The notes below the pieces were generated by a model, which was given only the letters and a program-made list of their open reading frames with translations, did not search any database and was not told where the DNA came from. From Inia geoffrensis (lineage: Eukaryota > Chordata > Mammalia > Artiodactyla > Iniidae), in assembly GCA_036417435.1 (NCBI GenBank), contig CM070916.1, positions 22,824,052 to 22,888,051 of the forward strand: 64,000 nt of DNA, written 5' to 3'. The first letter of the stretch is position 1. Every line of letters starts with the position of its first letter. The translations under genes and the position numbers were made by a program. Below are positions 1-11,774 of this stretch, piece by piece.

Positions 1-117
1 AAAGAAGTGAGGATTCATAGCACTTACTACAAATAGTAACTTTAAATTGGTTTTAAATAATACAGTATTTGTTGGAAAGCCCATGCCACTATTCTGTGAT
101 TTTACAAATCAACTTGT

Positions 118-138
118 AAAAAAAAAAAAAAAAAAAAG
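118..138. repeat. A21 homopolymer run
   Basis: Uninterrupted run of 21 A. No SINE or L1 body precedes it, so it is either an orphan tail or a simple A-tract. Confidence 0.9.
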
Positions 139-1999
139 ATATTGCCAGTTGACGTCTATAATGTACAAATGTGAAAATTTTCGACGTTCACATCTTGATG
201 ATACTATTTACTATCTTTCTGACTCGTTTTATCATGCTTTGTTTAAATTCAATTGCCAAATTAGTGATGATATACAAAATTGGTTTTGCCACTCTTTTAT
301 ATTAAGGATCTATTTTCTAGATATTTCTGCTTTACAAATCAAAATAGATGGCCAAATCTGAAATTTTACAATATTTAATCTTTCTCTAACAGTCATTTAT
401 GAGTCTTTCATAGGGGAAAACTGATTGCTAATTTTATTAAAAGTCTAGTTTACATTACTTTTGGCCAGCATTGATAGGTCAGATTCCTCTTTCTCTAAAA
501 TTTTATCTTCTGCTGTAGAATGGTTAGGAGGAGGGGTGCTGTGAGTAAGAGTTCATCACACTCTCTGAATCATGGGAAATCCCACCGATTTACAGGTTTC
601 TTAGCAGGAGAGAGTTATTTATCTCATAGTTGATTTCCAATTAAAGTCAACACTGCAGTACTCCCAGTTTGGAAAAGCTGTTTTTAGTCATCTAACAGTA
701 TTTCTGTGGAAATCTAACATCTAATCAACTGTTTTCTAAGACTACAGTATGAGATTTAATTGTTAATGTATACATTTTTTACCGTAAAAATTTTGTAACA
801 TGTAAATTCATTTAAACCTACTTACTTGGAAATCCCAGAAAGTTTCACAATTAGTAGATTACACTTTATTTTTAAGGGGTTCACTCACACTTCTTTTCAG
901 CATTAATAAATTATTGTAAGTATAATTAGAATAATCGAAAACTTTCCCATCCCAATGAGTTTAAAAATTAGCCAACTTTATATATATTATTTGAAGCCAC
1001 TACTAACTAACTAGAAACTCATCCTCCTCCATTTCAAGGGCCACAGCTAGGCATACTTTACAACTAAAGATTTTGTGGTTATGATTTTGAAGATCAGGAA
1101 AATATCTAAACTGTTAACAAATGCTTTCTGCAACCAAGGAATGTAAAAATAAAGCTATCTGAAATGCCAAAGTAGACACACAGGCTTCTCAGATTAGCTA
1201 AAACACACGGTACTATTTTACACAATCCAGAACATTTCAAATGAAATGAAAATCTCAGTTCAATATCAGAACAGTTGCATATAACTGACTGTTTACATTA
1301 CATATAGTACTAGAGAAATACCTGTGTTTTTCACTTTTCACCCAGATTGAACTGAGAATGTGTAAAAACTTCTGACCTTATTAATAACATTCAGAATTTT
1401 ATTCCCTATGTTGTGCTGTTTGACTATGTCAGTATCAATTGACTTAACTGTATTGAAATTTTGAAAGATAAATTCAGTTAAAATATTCTTGTTTTGTAAC
1501 ATCATTATAGGTTTTAAGAAGCTAATGAAGCAATAATTCCCATTCACGTTATAGATTTGAGAATTTAAGAACAATTCCAGAATATAAGATGAATACAACC
1601 ATCAGTGTTATTTTAAAACTATATGTATAATTTGAATACTAACTTGGAGATAGCCTACAAGTTGGTCATTGCAATTAAGTATATTTCATATTTTGGCAAT
1701 TTGGCGTTCACATAGATTCCTATAGTAATTTATTATTTTTTCACAGTGTTTGAATTTTATGGGAAAGGGGAATAAATTTAAACACCACTTTGACTTTGGA
1801 AAATTAACTGGTTATAAATCCAGTACATTTTGAACTCTTTTTTGTAATGTAGCAAACAGCGATCAATGAGACAAATCCAGTGATGAAATTTTGAATTTTC
1901 TACAATATAAATTTGTAAATGTCTAAAAATGCATAATCTAGTCTTGTCATATAAATTATGGTTTATATTTAGGATTTTTATAATAATTCAGTGTAAATT
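139..1999. other. A+T-rich DNA with no recognised gene or repeat
   Basis: I see no splice-bounded open frame, no SINE or L1 sequence and no CpG cluster. Open frames here (47-361 plus, 1338-1598 minus) are short, A+T-driven and resemble nothing I know. Very old degraded repeats cannot be excluded. Confidence 0.6.
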
Positions 2000-2105
2000 A
2001 ACAATCATCTATTAAGTGCCTGCTATTTTTCTGGCACTGGTGGAAGTTATAAAAAGAAATAAGACAGAACCTGTGCTTTTGAAAAGTTTAAGAATTACAC
2101 AGTAT
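2000..2105 (-). repeat. L2 LINE 3'-end fragment
   Basis: Reads like the reverse complement of the L2 3' UTR: 'attaagtgcctgctat' followed by 'ctggcactgg', matching the usual 'gcacctactatgtgccaggcactg' block. Old and diverged. Confidence 0.6.
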
Positions 2106-2811
2106 TACAGATTACCATGAATGTTTCACGAATAAACCAAAAGATTGAAGTCTTCAAGCTTTTATTTTATTTATTCCTTCCAACATCTAATAAAATAATA
2201 CCACCAGAGTCGTTATTTTATTTCTTTAGTTAAGAATTTCGAACAGCTACATTTTGTATGTTATTTGATAATCATGCATAACATTAATATATGGATTGTT
2301 TGCTATGAATGGCATTCAGAGGTGCTATTAATGAGAATAAATTTATAGTGAACACAAAGGCCATGCTTATTTAACCTGATAATTCCATCTATGGTTTTGA
2401 AATTAAGAAACTATAACTTATAGAGGGAAAGATGAATTTCTGTGGTTTTGAATAAAGAAGCAATTGAAGAAAGTGCTTTCCTTTTTTTTTATCTTTGAAA
2501 TTGTCCCTGTGGTACTCTGTAGAGCCAGATGGGGGTACCTGACGATTATTTAATTAAGAAAGCTAGACATACTAGGTACTATTTGTCACAATGAAGAGAC
2601 AGTATCTACCCTTAAAGAAATTCAGTATGCATTGATGTTTGTCAGTATATTTTAAATTGTATGGCTTTTAGAAAACAAATTTAATGCATTTTAAATTAAA
2701 CATTTCAAGGTGGTATACTACTGTAGTACATTACAGTGAAGTGTTTCATTTGTTTTTACCGGAAGAGTGTAACATCAAAATTAGAAGTAGCTTATTTTAA
2801 ATTTCTTGTTC
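2106..2811. other. Unannotated A+T-rich stretch
   Basis: No recognisable gene, RNA or repeat. The 78-codon open frame starting at 2736 runs into the MER5-like element and is not supported as coding. Confidence 0.55.
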
Positions 2812-2814
2812 TTA

Positions 2815-2925
2815 AGCCAGGTTCTCAACATGGCTGTACTTTACAGTCACCCAAGGAGCCTTTAAAACATGCAAACTTCTGGCCCTTACTTTGCAGATAT
2901 TCTAATTTAGTTGGTCAGAGCATTG
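2815..2925 (+). mobile_element. MER5A-like hAT DNA transposon fragment
   Basis: 'ggttctcaacatggctgtac', 'gtcacccaaggagccttt' and 'attctaatt' follow the order of a MER5A/B consensus (TIR, then 'cacctggggagctttt', then 'atcagaatct'). The right-hand part is eroded. MER5 is nearly palindromic, so orientation is weakly set. Confidence 0.65.
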
Positions 2926-4200
2926 TTTTTTTAAAAAATTTCCAGGTTATGCTTATGCTAAGTCGGGATTGACAAGCTCTGGTACTTAGTTCTTGATTTA
3001 AGTACTTAGTACTGCATTGACTGATCAGTACCTTTGGCTGGTTAATCTTGTTAGGTGCTTTGCCACTGTCCATCTATACTGCATATGTGCATTATTAATT
3101 CACACAGAGAAACCATAAGAAACTGACCCATGATATTTCAAATCCTTCACCAAAGATTTATGGGCATAAAAGTTAAAAAAAAAAAAAAAGACAGAACTTC
3201 CAGAAATAATTTTGAAAAACTTATGTACATTAACTGTAGCAAACTTTGTTGATGAGGCACATTGGAAACTGTAGAGTGCAGTTATATTTTTGCTATCTGG
3301 GGCTGCAGTTTAATTTAATAAATCCACTTAACAATGGAAAATCATAGCAAACATGGATTGTGTTGCATTTAAAAAAATTCTCCGTAGCAGACAGGTTTAG
3401 ATTTAAGTTGAACTTCTTTCCTCAATCACTTAGCTGTGAGAAAGGGGTATATAGAGATCATCTGGGTCATCTATAATATTTTTAAAATAATAAAAGGCAG
3501 ACAACAAGAAGACAGGTCCCAGGTAGAAGTAATTGCCAAATACTAATGCTTTTAATCAATTTTACTTAATTTCCTAAAAGCATTTTGGTTTTCCTGTATG
3601 GTTTTGCTTTTAAATATAGGCTTTAAGTTCAATTTATATTAGAGGAAACAAGTTGATTCAGCCTGACCTAGTTGACCTAGGTCTATTTTGTTAGTCAATA
3701 GTTCCAGAAACAAGATATTAATTACATAATTACCTCTTTAAGATTGGTTAAAATAACACAGATTTCATAATTGTTATATCATTTTACAAAACTACACTTG
3801 AGTACTTATATATTCACCTTAACATTCAGGCCTAATACTTTCTATATATGTCAAGGTGATAAAAATTTATTGTATGTAAATTGTTTTTAGTTATGTGAAT
3901 TATATTTGCAAATAAAAACTTCTTTTCTGAACTCACTTTAAAAGTTGCGTGACAATGTGTTCAGATTGAAGATATGTGATAGTTCAATTGCTATAATTCT
4001 ATAAGTGCCTAATGAATAATTAAACTGATAACAATTATAAAAACACAGAAGTATTATTTACTTGAGACTTCCAATAAAGTGGATACATTTTTGGAAAATC
4101 CTACAAGCCAATGCACCCTGGCTCCCTTAAATGCCAGTTAATTAGTTAATTAAGTCTTTTCCAAATGCAGGCAGTAAATGTCAGTATGTTAGCTTATTTT
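2926..4200. other. Unannotated A+T-rich stretch
   Basis: Holds an A-run near 3175-3189 but no repeat body that I recognise and no supported exon. Confidence 0.55.
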
Positions 4201-4503
4201 TCACATACCAATACTCAAACCAAGGAGGTACCTACCGTGTATTACAAAGTATTGACCAAGTAAAACCCAAACTGTATTGGAAAGTAAGCTGACATTTCTA
4301 TGTCTGAAATGACAAAAGTGTGAAGGCCAATTAAAAACTTTATGGAGAATGAGTCGGAGCTCTACATTACAATTGTCCAAAGAGAAATCACTACCCACCC
4401 GAGCCTCAGAAACTGTCTTGAGAATCTGAATGATTTTCTTTGTTTTCTGAGAATACATGCACGATGGCATTGTGGTGGTCGGAAGACCAGCTGTGTCTGA
4501 CAC
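4201..4503 (-). other. Open frame of 100 codons with unusual CpG content, function unknown
   Basis: An open minus-strand frame with five CpGs between about 4350 and 4510, in DNA that is otherwise CpG-poor. The predicted peptide begins MSDTAGLPTTT and matches no family I recognise. I do not see a convincing acceptor and donor pair around it. It could be a chance open frame, a decayed exon or an old repeat. I do not call it a gene. Confidence 0.15.
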
Positions 4504-4824
4504 ATTCGCTTACAGGAATTCCCAAATTATGTGGGAATATCTTTAAAAACAAATGATATTAGATTTAGCCATACATATTTAGATATGCCCAGTGTTAAAT
4601 TTGCCTGCAAAATGTTTAGAGCAAATTGTTTGTTTTCCTTCTCTGGCTGGGAGGTCATGGTAGCTGTAACAGGGAGCTGCAAGTAAAATTAATCCAAGAG
4701 AATGTTTAAAGCCAAGTTAAGATAGGAAGGGAAGCTGAAGTTTTTGAGCAATAAAAGTCCACAAAGGATAGCAAAATAAGGATAAGGCAGAGCTCAGAGG
4801 TTGGGAACTGGGTGTGGAAATTAG

Positions 4825-4965
4825 CCTAGGAAGTGGGTGCTGGAAATGTTCTCTGTTTTTGATCTCAGGGGTGGTTACATGGGTGTAAAAACAGTCAGCA
4901 TTACACACTGGCGATTAGTGTATTTTCTGCTTTTTTTCTTTGTATATTATCTTTCAATTTCAAAA
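4825..4965 (+). repeat. L1 3' UTR scrap
   Basis: 'gctggaaatgttctctg', 'ttttgatctcaggggtgg' and 'ttacatgggtgta' follow the order seen in old L1M/L1ME 3' UTRs. Strongly diverged. Confidence 0.45.
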
Positions 4966-5188
4966 CAACAATACAGACAGCAATAACAGCACCAGGGAGG
5001 AAGGAATCAGTGCAAAAACCCAAGGCAAACGGAAGAGCAGGGATTAACGACACACATAGAAGGACAGTGTGGTTAAATACCTGCATACTGTCTGTTGCTG
5101 GCTGTTGTGTGTTCTCTAAATGATCTTGCATGGAGTAGCTAGTTGCAGCTAAAGAGTCATGCAGAGGACAGATAAATCAGTCACAGGT

Positions 5189-5385
5189 AATATTTAAGAA
5201 ACAATTAATGCCTAACATTAGCCAGATGATATCAAATATTCAAGAAAAGAATAATCTCTAACATTAGCCAAGAGAATTCTGTTTTTCAATATTAAATGTT
5301 TAAGAGATGACTAACATCTTACATTGTCTAAGTGAACTGGCTCTTCCAGTAGGCATTGTTTATATTCACATCTCACATTAGCTAT
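5189..5385. repeat. Degenerate tandem repeat, four units of about 46-61 bp
   Basis: The core 'taacattagcca' recurs: exact or near-exact at 5213 and 5259, diverged at about 5320 ('tacattgtct') and 5374 ('cacattagct'). The first two are preceded by 'aatatttaagaaa' and 'aatattcaagaaa', the third by a 'tttaagaga' variant. Unit spacing is uneven, so it is an old array. No known satellite recognised. Confidence 0.5.
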
Positions 5386-5464
5386 AGGAGCTGATTATTT
5401 CAAAACCCAGTGTTCAAGATTAGGTGCTTCCTATTGCCGAAAAAATGAGTTATTTTGAGGTCTA

Positions 5465-5540
5465 ATGTATGTTCATCTAAAATAATTGCCACAGAGTATG
5501 TGCTCAGAAATTATTTGTTGAATTCATCAATGAATATGAA
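5465..5540 (+). repeat. L2/MIR-type 3' scrap
   Basis: 'gtatgtgctcagaaattatt' then 'tgttgaattcatcaatgaat' resembles the L2 terminal 'aggtgctcaataaatatttgttgaatgaatg'. Short and diverged. Confidence 0.4.
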
Positions 5541-6607
5541 AGTCCTATCTGCAGAATCAGGAATGTAATTCCCATTTTATGAATGTATCCTTAGAGACAT
5601 ATTTAATGAATAAATCTTGTAATTCTATCTGAAGAGGGAGACGGACATTTCTTGGTTTTATTTATACGTATGCAGTATTATACAAAGGGACTTAGTTGAA
5701 GTCTCTGTAGGAACCAGTGGGAGGCTGGAGAATGGAAGACACCAGAATTGGTGGAGAAAGAAAGAGTGGAGATACTGGTACAGACTCTGACAAGATTATT
5801 AAGCTTTTGAGCTATGAAATCAGAAGTGAGTTGGGACTAAGGGATAACATTTTGATAATGGCTATGGAGTGGGGTTGTAATCAAAATGGCAGGGAGGCGG
5901 ACTGATAGGAAGAGGAAAGGGTGATCACGGTTAAACACATGACCCAGAATCAGAGAAACAGAAACAGGAGAGGCACTGAATCAGCTGCTGTTATAGTGAG
6001 TGGGTCTTGGGAAGACACCTTTTATCTGGGGTGGCCCAGTGATTCGCAGAGCATCTGTGGCCCCCAGGTGAATGTTTTCTGTCTTAAATTGCATTGGTCA
6101 CTGCCTTCTTCTACTGTCCATGAGTCATCAGATATCATTTGATATCATTCTCTCATACCAAATTAACTCTTGACAAGTGAACATGTGGGGAAGTTCAGCA
6201 GTGAGCTAGATATAGGTTGATACATCCAGTTTCATGGGAACTACATACTATATCACGTGTCACTGACATAAAACTAAAGTAGATGTGGGACAGAAATGGG
6301 TGTTTCTAACAGAACAACTTTTGACTGGAACTCTGAAAGAATTGTAATAGATTATAGCAGATTGTATTTTGACCATTAATCAACTGGATATAATATTAAT
6401 ATATATTAATATTCATTCACTTGTGTGTGTTTGTAAAGGTAAGTGATTGCATTCTCTAATTTTGGAAGCTGATACGAATAGTTTGATAGTGATTAACAAA
6501 TCCACATATGGATTAGCCTACATGAGAACAGTCAAATGATCAGTAATCATTATCTGTGAATATGATATCTAGCTCGCCAAACTGGGGACATGGAAATGCA
6601 GAGAAGA
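5541..6607. other. Unannotated stretch
   Basis: Two overlapping-scale open frames (5717-5905, 5921-6142) have no splice context or family resemblance. No repeat recognised before the Tigger-type element. Confidence 0.55.
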
Positions 6608-6609
6608 TA

Positions 6610-7012
6610 TAGGCAGACCCCCTTTTATTGTGCTTCTCTTTGTTGCCCTTTGCAAATATTGCATTTTTTACAAATTTTACAAATTGAAGGTTTGTGGCAA
6701 CGCTTCAACCTTCAATTTAGAGCAAGGCTAAATTGGTGCCATTTTTCCAACAACATTTGCTCAGTTCATGTCTCTGTGTCACATTTTGGTAATTCTTGCA
6801 ATATTTCAAAATTTGTCATTATTATTATATTTGTTATGGTGATTATTTTTTAGGCATAATACTATTGCACACTTTCTAGACTACAGTATAGAGTAGATAT
6901 AACTTTCATATGCACTGGGAAACCCAAATATTTGTGTTACTCACTTTATTGCAGTATTCTCTTTACCGCAGTAGTCTGGAACCGAACTTGCAATATCTCT
7001 GAGATACGGCTG
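6610..7012. mobile_element. Internally deleted Tigger-type (Tc1/mariner) DNA transposon
   Basis: The left end 'taggcagaccccctttt' and right end 'caatatctctgagatacgg' are imperfect terminal inverted repeats like those of Tigger1 ('CAGGCATACCTCGTTTTATTG'). Inner marks include 'acaaattgaaggtttgtgg' near the left and 'gactacagtatagag' near the right. A TA dinucleotide flanks each side (6608-6609, 7013-7014), as expected for TA-targeted insertion. At about 403 bp it lacks the transposase and is non-autonomous. The open frame 6590-6853 is a by-product. Confidence 0.8.
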
Positions 7013-7014
7013 TA

Positions 7015-8094
7015 TTAGGATTAGAAGAGACTTCCCCGCTCTTCCCCCAAAGCCTGCAGTTCCCTGTGGAACTGTGGAAAGCAGGTGACGACTACAGCAA
7101 CAAAAAAGTCAATGTAAAGCAACAGCAATAATAACACTACCTGGTAAATCTGAAATGGCGACAAAATTCTGTCCCAAGTGGGAGTTTAAAATGTTTCCTT
7201 TTCGGAGAGTATACTAACCACTGGCGGTCCTGAAGCAATAGGAGAGAGCAAGTAAGTAAAGGTTAGACTGACAGAGCAATAAGAAACTAAGTGTGGGTAG
7301 ATTCTAAGACAGACCACCAAGGGCCACCATCTACGGTTCTCTCCTCTGTGTGCACTGCCCCTTCCCCTAACCCTGAAGGCAGGACCCTCTATCTTCTTTT
7401 AATCTTCTTAGACAAGATTAACTGCTGCATTTTTGCAGTACTTCATAGATGTGCTATCACATTTGATATATTTTAGAGTATATTCAAACAATATCAACTA
7501 AACTAGATTTAGAGGTTTAAAACACTCCATGTATTTTTCACTTTTGTTTTGACTCCGAAAGAAGAGCCTGTGTTTTTGTTCCCTAAAACTGCCTAAGTAG
7601 AACAGTATTGTTCATTTTATATGGCATTACTAGTCATTAGGAATTAGTCAACATGAGTGTATTGAAGAAAAATTAAAGAATTTAAATGTGAACATTTCCA
7701 AAGCATCAAATCCTCCTTCAGGAAATCTTTAAAAGAAATGACCGTTTAAAAAAAAAAAATCTCACTTTCTTTAGTTCCCACGGACATTCACTGAATAGCA
7801 AAGTTGCCAGTATTCTGACGGCTAGAAGAAACAAAAGTAAAAAATTATTCTTGTACGGTCAGTTCTAGCCAATAGAAAGTTGAGATTCAGTAATATAAAG
7901 TAATCCCTTTCAACTTCTCCTAAAGTCTTACAGTCATCTCAAAACCCTCTCAGGTGGTCCATAAAACATCTGGCATTTCCATGGCTATTTATTAAAGTAG
8001 GAACAACGTATACCAACGTTTAAAGTATGGAATTTAGAGCAACAAGGATTTACATGGGGAGTCCCCACTGTTTTATTCACTAGCATATTATCAT
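7015..8094. other. Unannotated stretch
   Basis: No recognised repeat. A few CpGs occur at 7083-7225 without splice signals around an open frame. An A-run lies at about 7748-7759. Confidence 0.55.
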
Positions 8095-8260
8095 GGATAA
8101 CCTTCTACCTCTCAATTTCCTCATTTTTAAAATAAGAATATTAATAATATCTACTTTATTGTTGTTGTTAAGAATTAAATGAAATCATATATATAAATGG
8201 TTGAAGGTCATAAATAGTACACAAAGATAGTAAATATTAGCTATTATTATTATTAGCAGT
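8095..8260 (+). repeat. MIR SINE
   Basis: Contains the MIR order 'aaccttctacctctcaatttcctcatttttaaaa', a short TA-rich link, then 'ttgttaagaattaaatgaaat', i.e. the diverged 'ttgtgaggattaaatgagat' block. Confidence 0.65.
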
Positions 8261-8775
8261 AATATAAAGTTAAAATATAAGATTACTTGCCAACATCTAG
8301 GATCTTTTTATTGTTGAAAAGATACTAAATTATAGTAGTCTACATGTTGAACCAGATTCTCAAAACATTCTACTTTATAAGATTAAATTATAATTGAAGA
8401 CGTTGTAGTAATTTTTCACCATAAAAGTGGCCATTTTACTATCAAAGGATCTAAAAATAGCTCTATATAGGCTCTTCTACATACCCACGCACACATATTC
8501 ACACATGCAGCGCATGCAGAGCTGGAGAGGCTGTGTGTTCATGAAACAAGACAAATAATACCCTTGAACCTAGTCATGCAGTTAGTACAAAGGGGAAGAG
8601 AAACATTTTCTTCCAAAGCCTGTTGTCCCTGGTTTAAGATTTATGGGAATGAAAAATAACTTTTAAAGTACCTCTAAACTGATATATTTGCTCTAAATGG
8701 AAATTGACATTGTCTCCTTTGGTACATGATAGAACAAGTTTCCCACCCCTGTTTCGGCCAAATCCAATGTTCAAT

Positions 8776-8890
8776 AATGAATGAATGAATGAATTCGTTT
8801 ATTCAGTCAACAAATAATCCTTGAGTAAGATGCAGAAATGTATAACACAGAGAGCCTGTTTTCAAGGAGAAATATCCATGGAATGGACAT
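8776..8890 (-). repeat. (GAAT)n tail plus L2 3' end
   Basis: (GAAT)n at 8776-8794 is followed by 'tttattcagtcaacaaataa', the reverse complement of the L2 terminus. The downstream 'tgcagaaatg' and 'acagagagcctg' fit L2. Confidence 0.6.
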
Positions 8891-10224
8891 GTGTGTCAGT
8901 CCTGTATGGGAAAATAGCCTGCACAATGCCTCCCAGTGAGAAGATGCTGGATACAGGGTTTCTTTGTATGTGTCTATACGTTTTAAAAATAAGTATACAA
9001 ACAGTGGATCTTCACTGATACGCCTGCACCATTTCAGTATTGTTTGTTCAGAGAACTGAGGTTAAGAGAGTTGCCAGCGTTTGCTGGATGGGTGAAAAGA
9101 AAGCAGGAGGAGGGCAAGGAATGCTGATTTCTCTCCTTGTTTATTTAAGGGCAAGAGCTCATCGAAAAATCTCTTAAGGCTCTTCTGCCAGAGCTGTCTC
9201 CTAACCCCCTACCCCCTGCAAGTATTAGAGCCAAGTGTTTTTTCCCTTTCGTTTGTAGAATGCATTTAAAACTGCAAATCACCCCAATATTTTCTTTGCT
9301 CTACTTATTTTTTTTTTAGCACTTATCATCTTAAATAAAATACTCAATTGAATTTACTTTCCTATTACTTCTATTGTTTATTTTCTGCCTCTCTCTCCTC
9401 GAATAAAAAGGTCTATAAGGACATCATCTTTTTGTTTGTTTGTTTCTTCACATCCCAAAGATTTTGGTTCTTTGATCCATCTTTTTCTTAATTCCAATTT
9501 TGTTTTACTCAAAGTCATTTCTACTCCAGTCTTCCCAACACCCCTTACACCAAACCCTCCCCCTGCCAAACTGGGAACAGATAAAGCCATATGGGAAAAA
9601 AACAACAACAGAGACCAAAAATTCTAAATGTTATTTAAGTTAAATCTTAAATTCAATTTATTTTAATGGGGTATGTGTGTGCATAAAAAAAGCTCTCCTA
9701 TTTCTAAGTTTATAGCCTCCTTCTGGGAGATGTTAATTTATTATTATTCATGATAGTTACAGAAAAATGGCTACACCTCAGTTAATTGGCATAATTACAT
9801 ACCGTATTGTCCCACTGGTTGATATTCTCTGATTTTCCAAGGACCCATCTATTTATGCAATCGAACCATCAGAGACAGGCCAATCCTGATAGGGTGCAGG
9901 AATCTGGATCAGTGGAACTCTTTAACTTGCCTTTTTGTATTGGTAGACTCTCTAATTAAGTATTTTTAGAAATATACCACTTTTACCAACCCAAAGCCTT
10001 TAAATAGTCTTCTAAAATGGACTGTGTATACAGTCAGCTCTCTTTGCAAATCTTGCTTACAAACCATTAGTAATGCAGGCCATCAACCTCAGTGTCAATA
10101 CATTTTGAAAGAGGCTTTAGAAAATGCCAGTTTTATAATTCCCTTTAGTGGCTTACCCTGAAGGAAACATATAATCTTTCTCTAAGGCTTCAAAACTGTA
10201 GAAACGGAGAGAGTTCAGAAGCAT
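8891..10224. other. Unannotated stretch
   Basis: No recognised repeat or exon. Open frames on both strands at 9378-9627 overlap a pyrimidine-rich region and look like chance. Confidence 0.55.
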
Positions 10225-10440
10225 ATTTTGGTAGACACCTAATCATTAGGGCTGACTCCTAATTCCTTGCATGGAAGACAAACCACAAAACCATCCCAGA
10301 AAAAAGCAGGGCAAATTCAGGAATTCATTTAAAACTAGGAAAAACTTTTATTTTATTTTGATCCAGAAATCCTGTATATACACACATGTGCATATTTTGA
10401 GCATGCTTGTTAAACTATAGCTTTCTAATGGATAAGGGCA
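10225..10440. repeat. Left arm of a long degenerate inverted repeat
   Basis: The reverse complement of this arm aligns with about 11300-11565. The best block is 'cctaatcattagg' plus 'ctcctaattccttgca' (10239-10272), which pairs with 11505-11538 with about three mismatches in 34 bases. Further blocks match in order: 'gaatttgccctgc', 'tttctggatcaaaa' and 'tttaacaagcatgc' (all as reverse complements). Confidence 0.65.
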
Positions 10441-10645
10441 AATAACAAATATTTTAAAAATAAACTGATAATGCAAGGAGCTATAATAAATTATTTTATG
10501 AAAAAGTTGAACAATTGAAAAGAATTTAAAAATAATTCCACTTTAAAGAGGTAATGATTGTATAAACTTGTATAAGTGCCATTGTCTCACTCAGAATCTG
10601 TGGAATTATTATTTATTGTTTTTCTTGTATCAAAAGTGCAGCTCA

Positions 10646-10835
10646 GAGCTTCCCTGGTGGTGCAGTGGTTGAGAGTCCGCCTGCCGATGCAGGGGACACG
10701 GGTTCGTGCCCCGGTCCGGGAAGATCCCACATGCCGCGAGCCATGGCCTCTGAGCCTGCGCGTCCGGAACCTGTGCTCCGCAATGGGAGAGGCCACAACA
10801 GTGAGAGGTCCGCGTACCGCAAAAAAAAAAAAAAA
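10646..10835 (+). mobile_element. CHR-2-like SINE, internally deleted
   Basis: The tRNA-derived head 'cttccctggtggtgcagtgg' is followed by a B box ('ggttcgtgcc' at 10701-10710) and an A-tail. A perfect 14-bp TSD 'aaaagtgcagctca' sits at 10632-10645 and 10836-10849. About 16 bp between 'ccgcg' and 'agccatgg', including the 'gagcggctgggccc' stretch found in the other copies, is missing. The open frames 10576-10866 on both strands come from the SINE. Confidence 0.95.
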
Positions 10836-10849
10836 AAAAGTGCAGCTCA

Positions 10850-11299
10850 CATAACTTGAAAGCCAAAGGAAGAGAACAGAAAGCTTCAGAAACGGTTGTG
10901 AATTATTGGATAATGTGATGAGATAAGTACTACTGTCTATTAACCTAGACTTTATCTCCCAAATAATAAAGATTTAACTGTACTTGCTATAAACTGGCAT
11001 GGCCCAAGACTGCAGGTTTCTTACTCCCGATTTACGGAGTTTGGGGGAAAGAAAGGGCAGAGGGAAGAGAGTCAGCCAAGCTGTGTAGGAGTGGAGAGCT
11101 TTACATTTGGGGATTTTATTTGCTTCAATTTTTGCCTCTAACTTTTGGGGCAAACATGGTGCCAGAGGCTCGTGGGTTACAGTTGACTAGGTGTCTGTTA
11201 ATAAGGGTGTGGCTCCAGCTATTCTGTTAGGAATAACCCCTTTGGTTGGATCTAAAATGAGGTCAGTAGTCCTCTAGAAATTATATATAGCATGCTCCT
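10850..11299. other. Spacer between the inverted-repeat arms
   Basis: Unique-looking sequence with two mildly CpG-containing spots near 11030. No gene or known repeat recognised. If the arms are termini of one element, this is its interior. Confidence 0.4.
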
Positions 11300-11347
11300 T
11301 TTCCATTGGAAACATACTTTAACAAGTATGCCAAAAATACACACATA

Positions 11348-11397
<50 letters not shown>

Positions 11398-11565
11398 GAC
11401 ACACACAGACTGACTTTCTGGATCAAAACAAAATAAGGGTGTTTTGGAGTTTTAGATGCAGCTTCTGAATTTGTCCTTCTTTGGTAGAAATAGTTGTGTC
11501 TTTGGTGCAAGGAATTAAGAGTCAGTCCTAATGATTAGTGTGATTAGGTGGTTACCATAGTATTA
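11300..11565. repeat. Right arm of the long inverted repeat, with embedded (CA)n
   Basis: Matches the reverse complement of 10225-10440. The (CA)n tract sits where the left arm has only 'acacatgtgtgtatata', so the microsatellite probably grew from that seed. A short duplication, 'gattagtgtgattaggtg', marks the outer end. Confidence 0.65.
11350..11389. repeat. (CA)20 microsatellite
   Basis: Pure dinucleotide repeat of about 20 units, with imperfect CA-rich sequence continuing to 11409. Confidence 0.98.
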
Positions 11566-11712
11566 ATTTTTAAAGAGGGCTAAGAAGTACAGTCACTGAA
11601 AATTCTTTCCCAATTCCTAAGTCTTCCATAACACCTAATAAAATCCCTACCATTAATCACACCTTTTTGTGTGAGAGATTATCTCCATAAGATTTCTATT
11701 AAAACCCATGTG

Positions 11713-11767
11713 TCATCATTGTAAAGCAATTATACTCCAATAAAGTTGTTAAAAAAACAAAAACAAA
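11713..11767 (+). mobile_element. Minimal L1 3' end (about 55 bp)
   Basis: 'attgtaaagcaattatac', 'tccaataaag' and an A-rich tail match the 3' terminus of cetartiodactyl L1. A 7-bp repeat 'catgtgt' flanks it (11706-11712, 11768-11774), so this is a drastically 5'-truncated insertion. Confidence 0.75.
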
Positions 11768-11774
11768 CATGTGT

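Noticed and set aside
10576..10866. Proteins with an M-V-E-S-P-P-A-D-A-G-D type sequence, seen here and at 19599, 29823, 31491, 44502 and 53172
   Set aside because: They are translations of the CHR-2-like SINE and recur wherever it is inserted.
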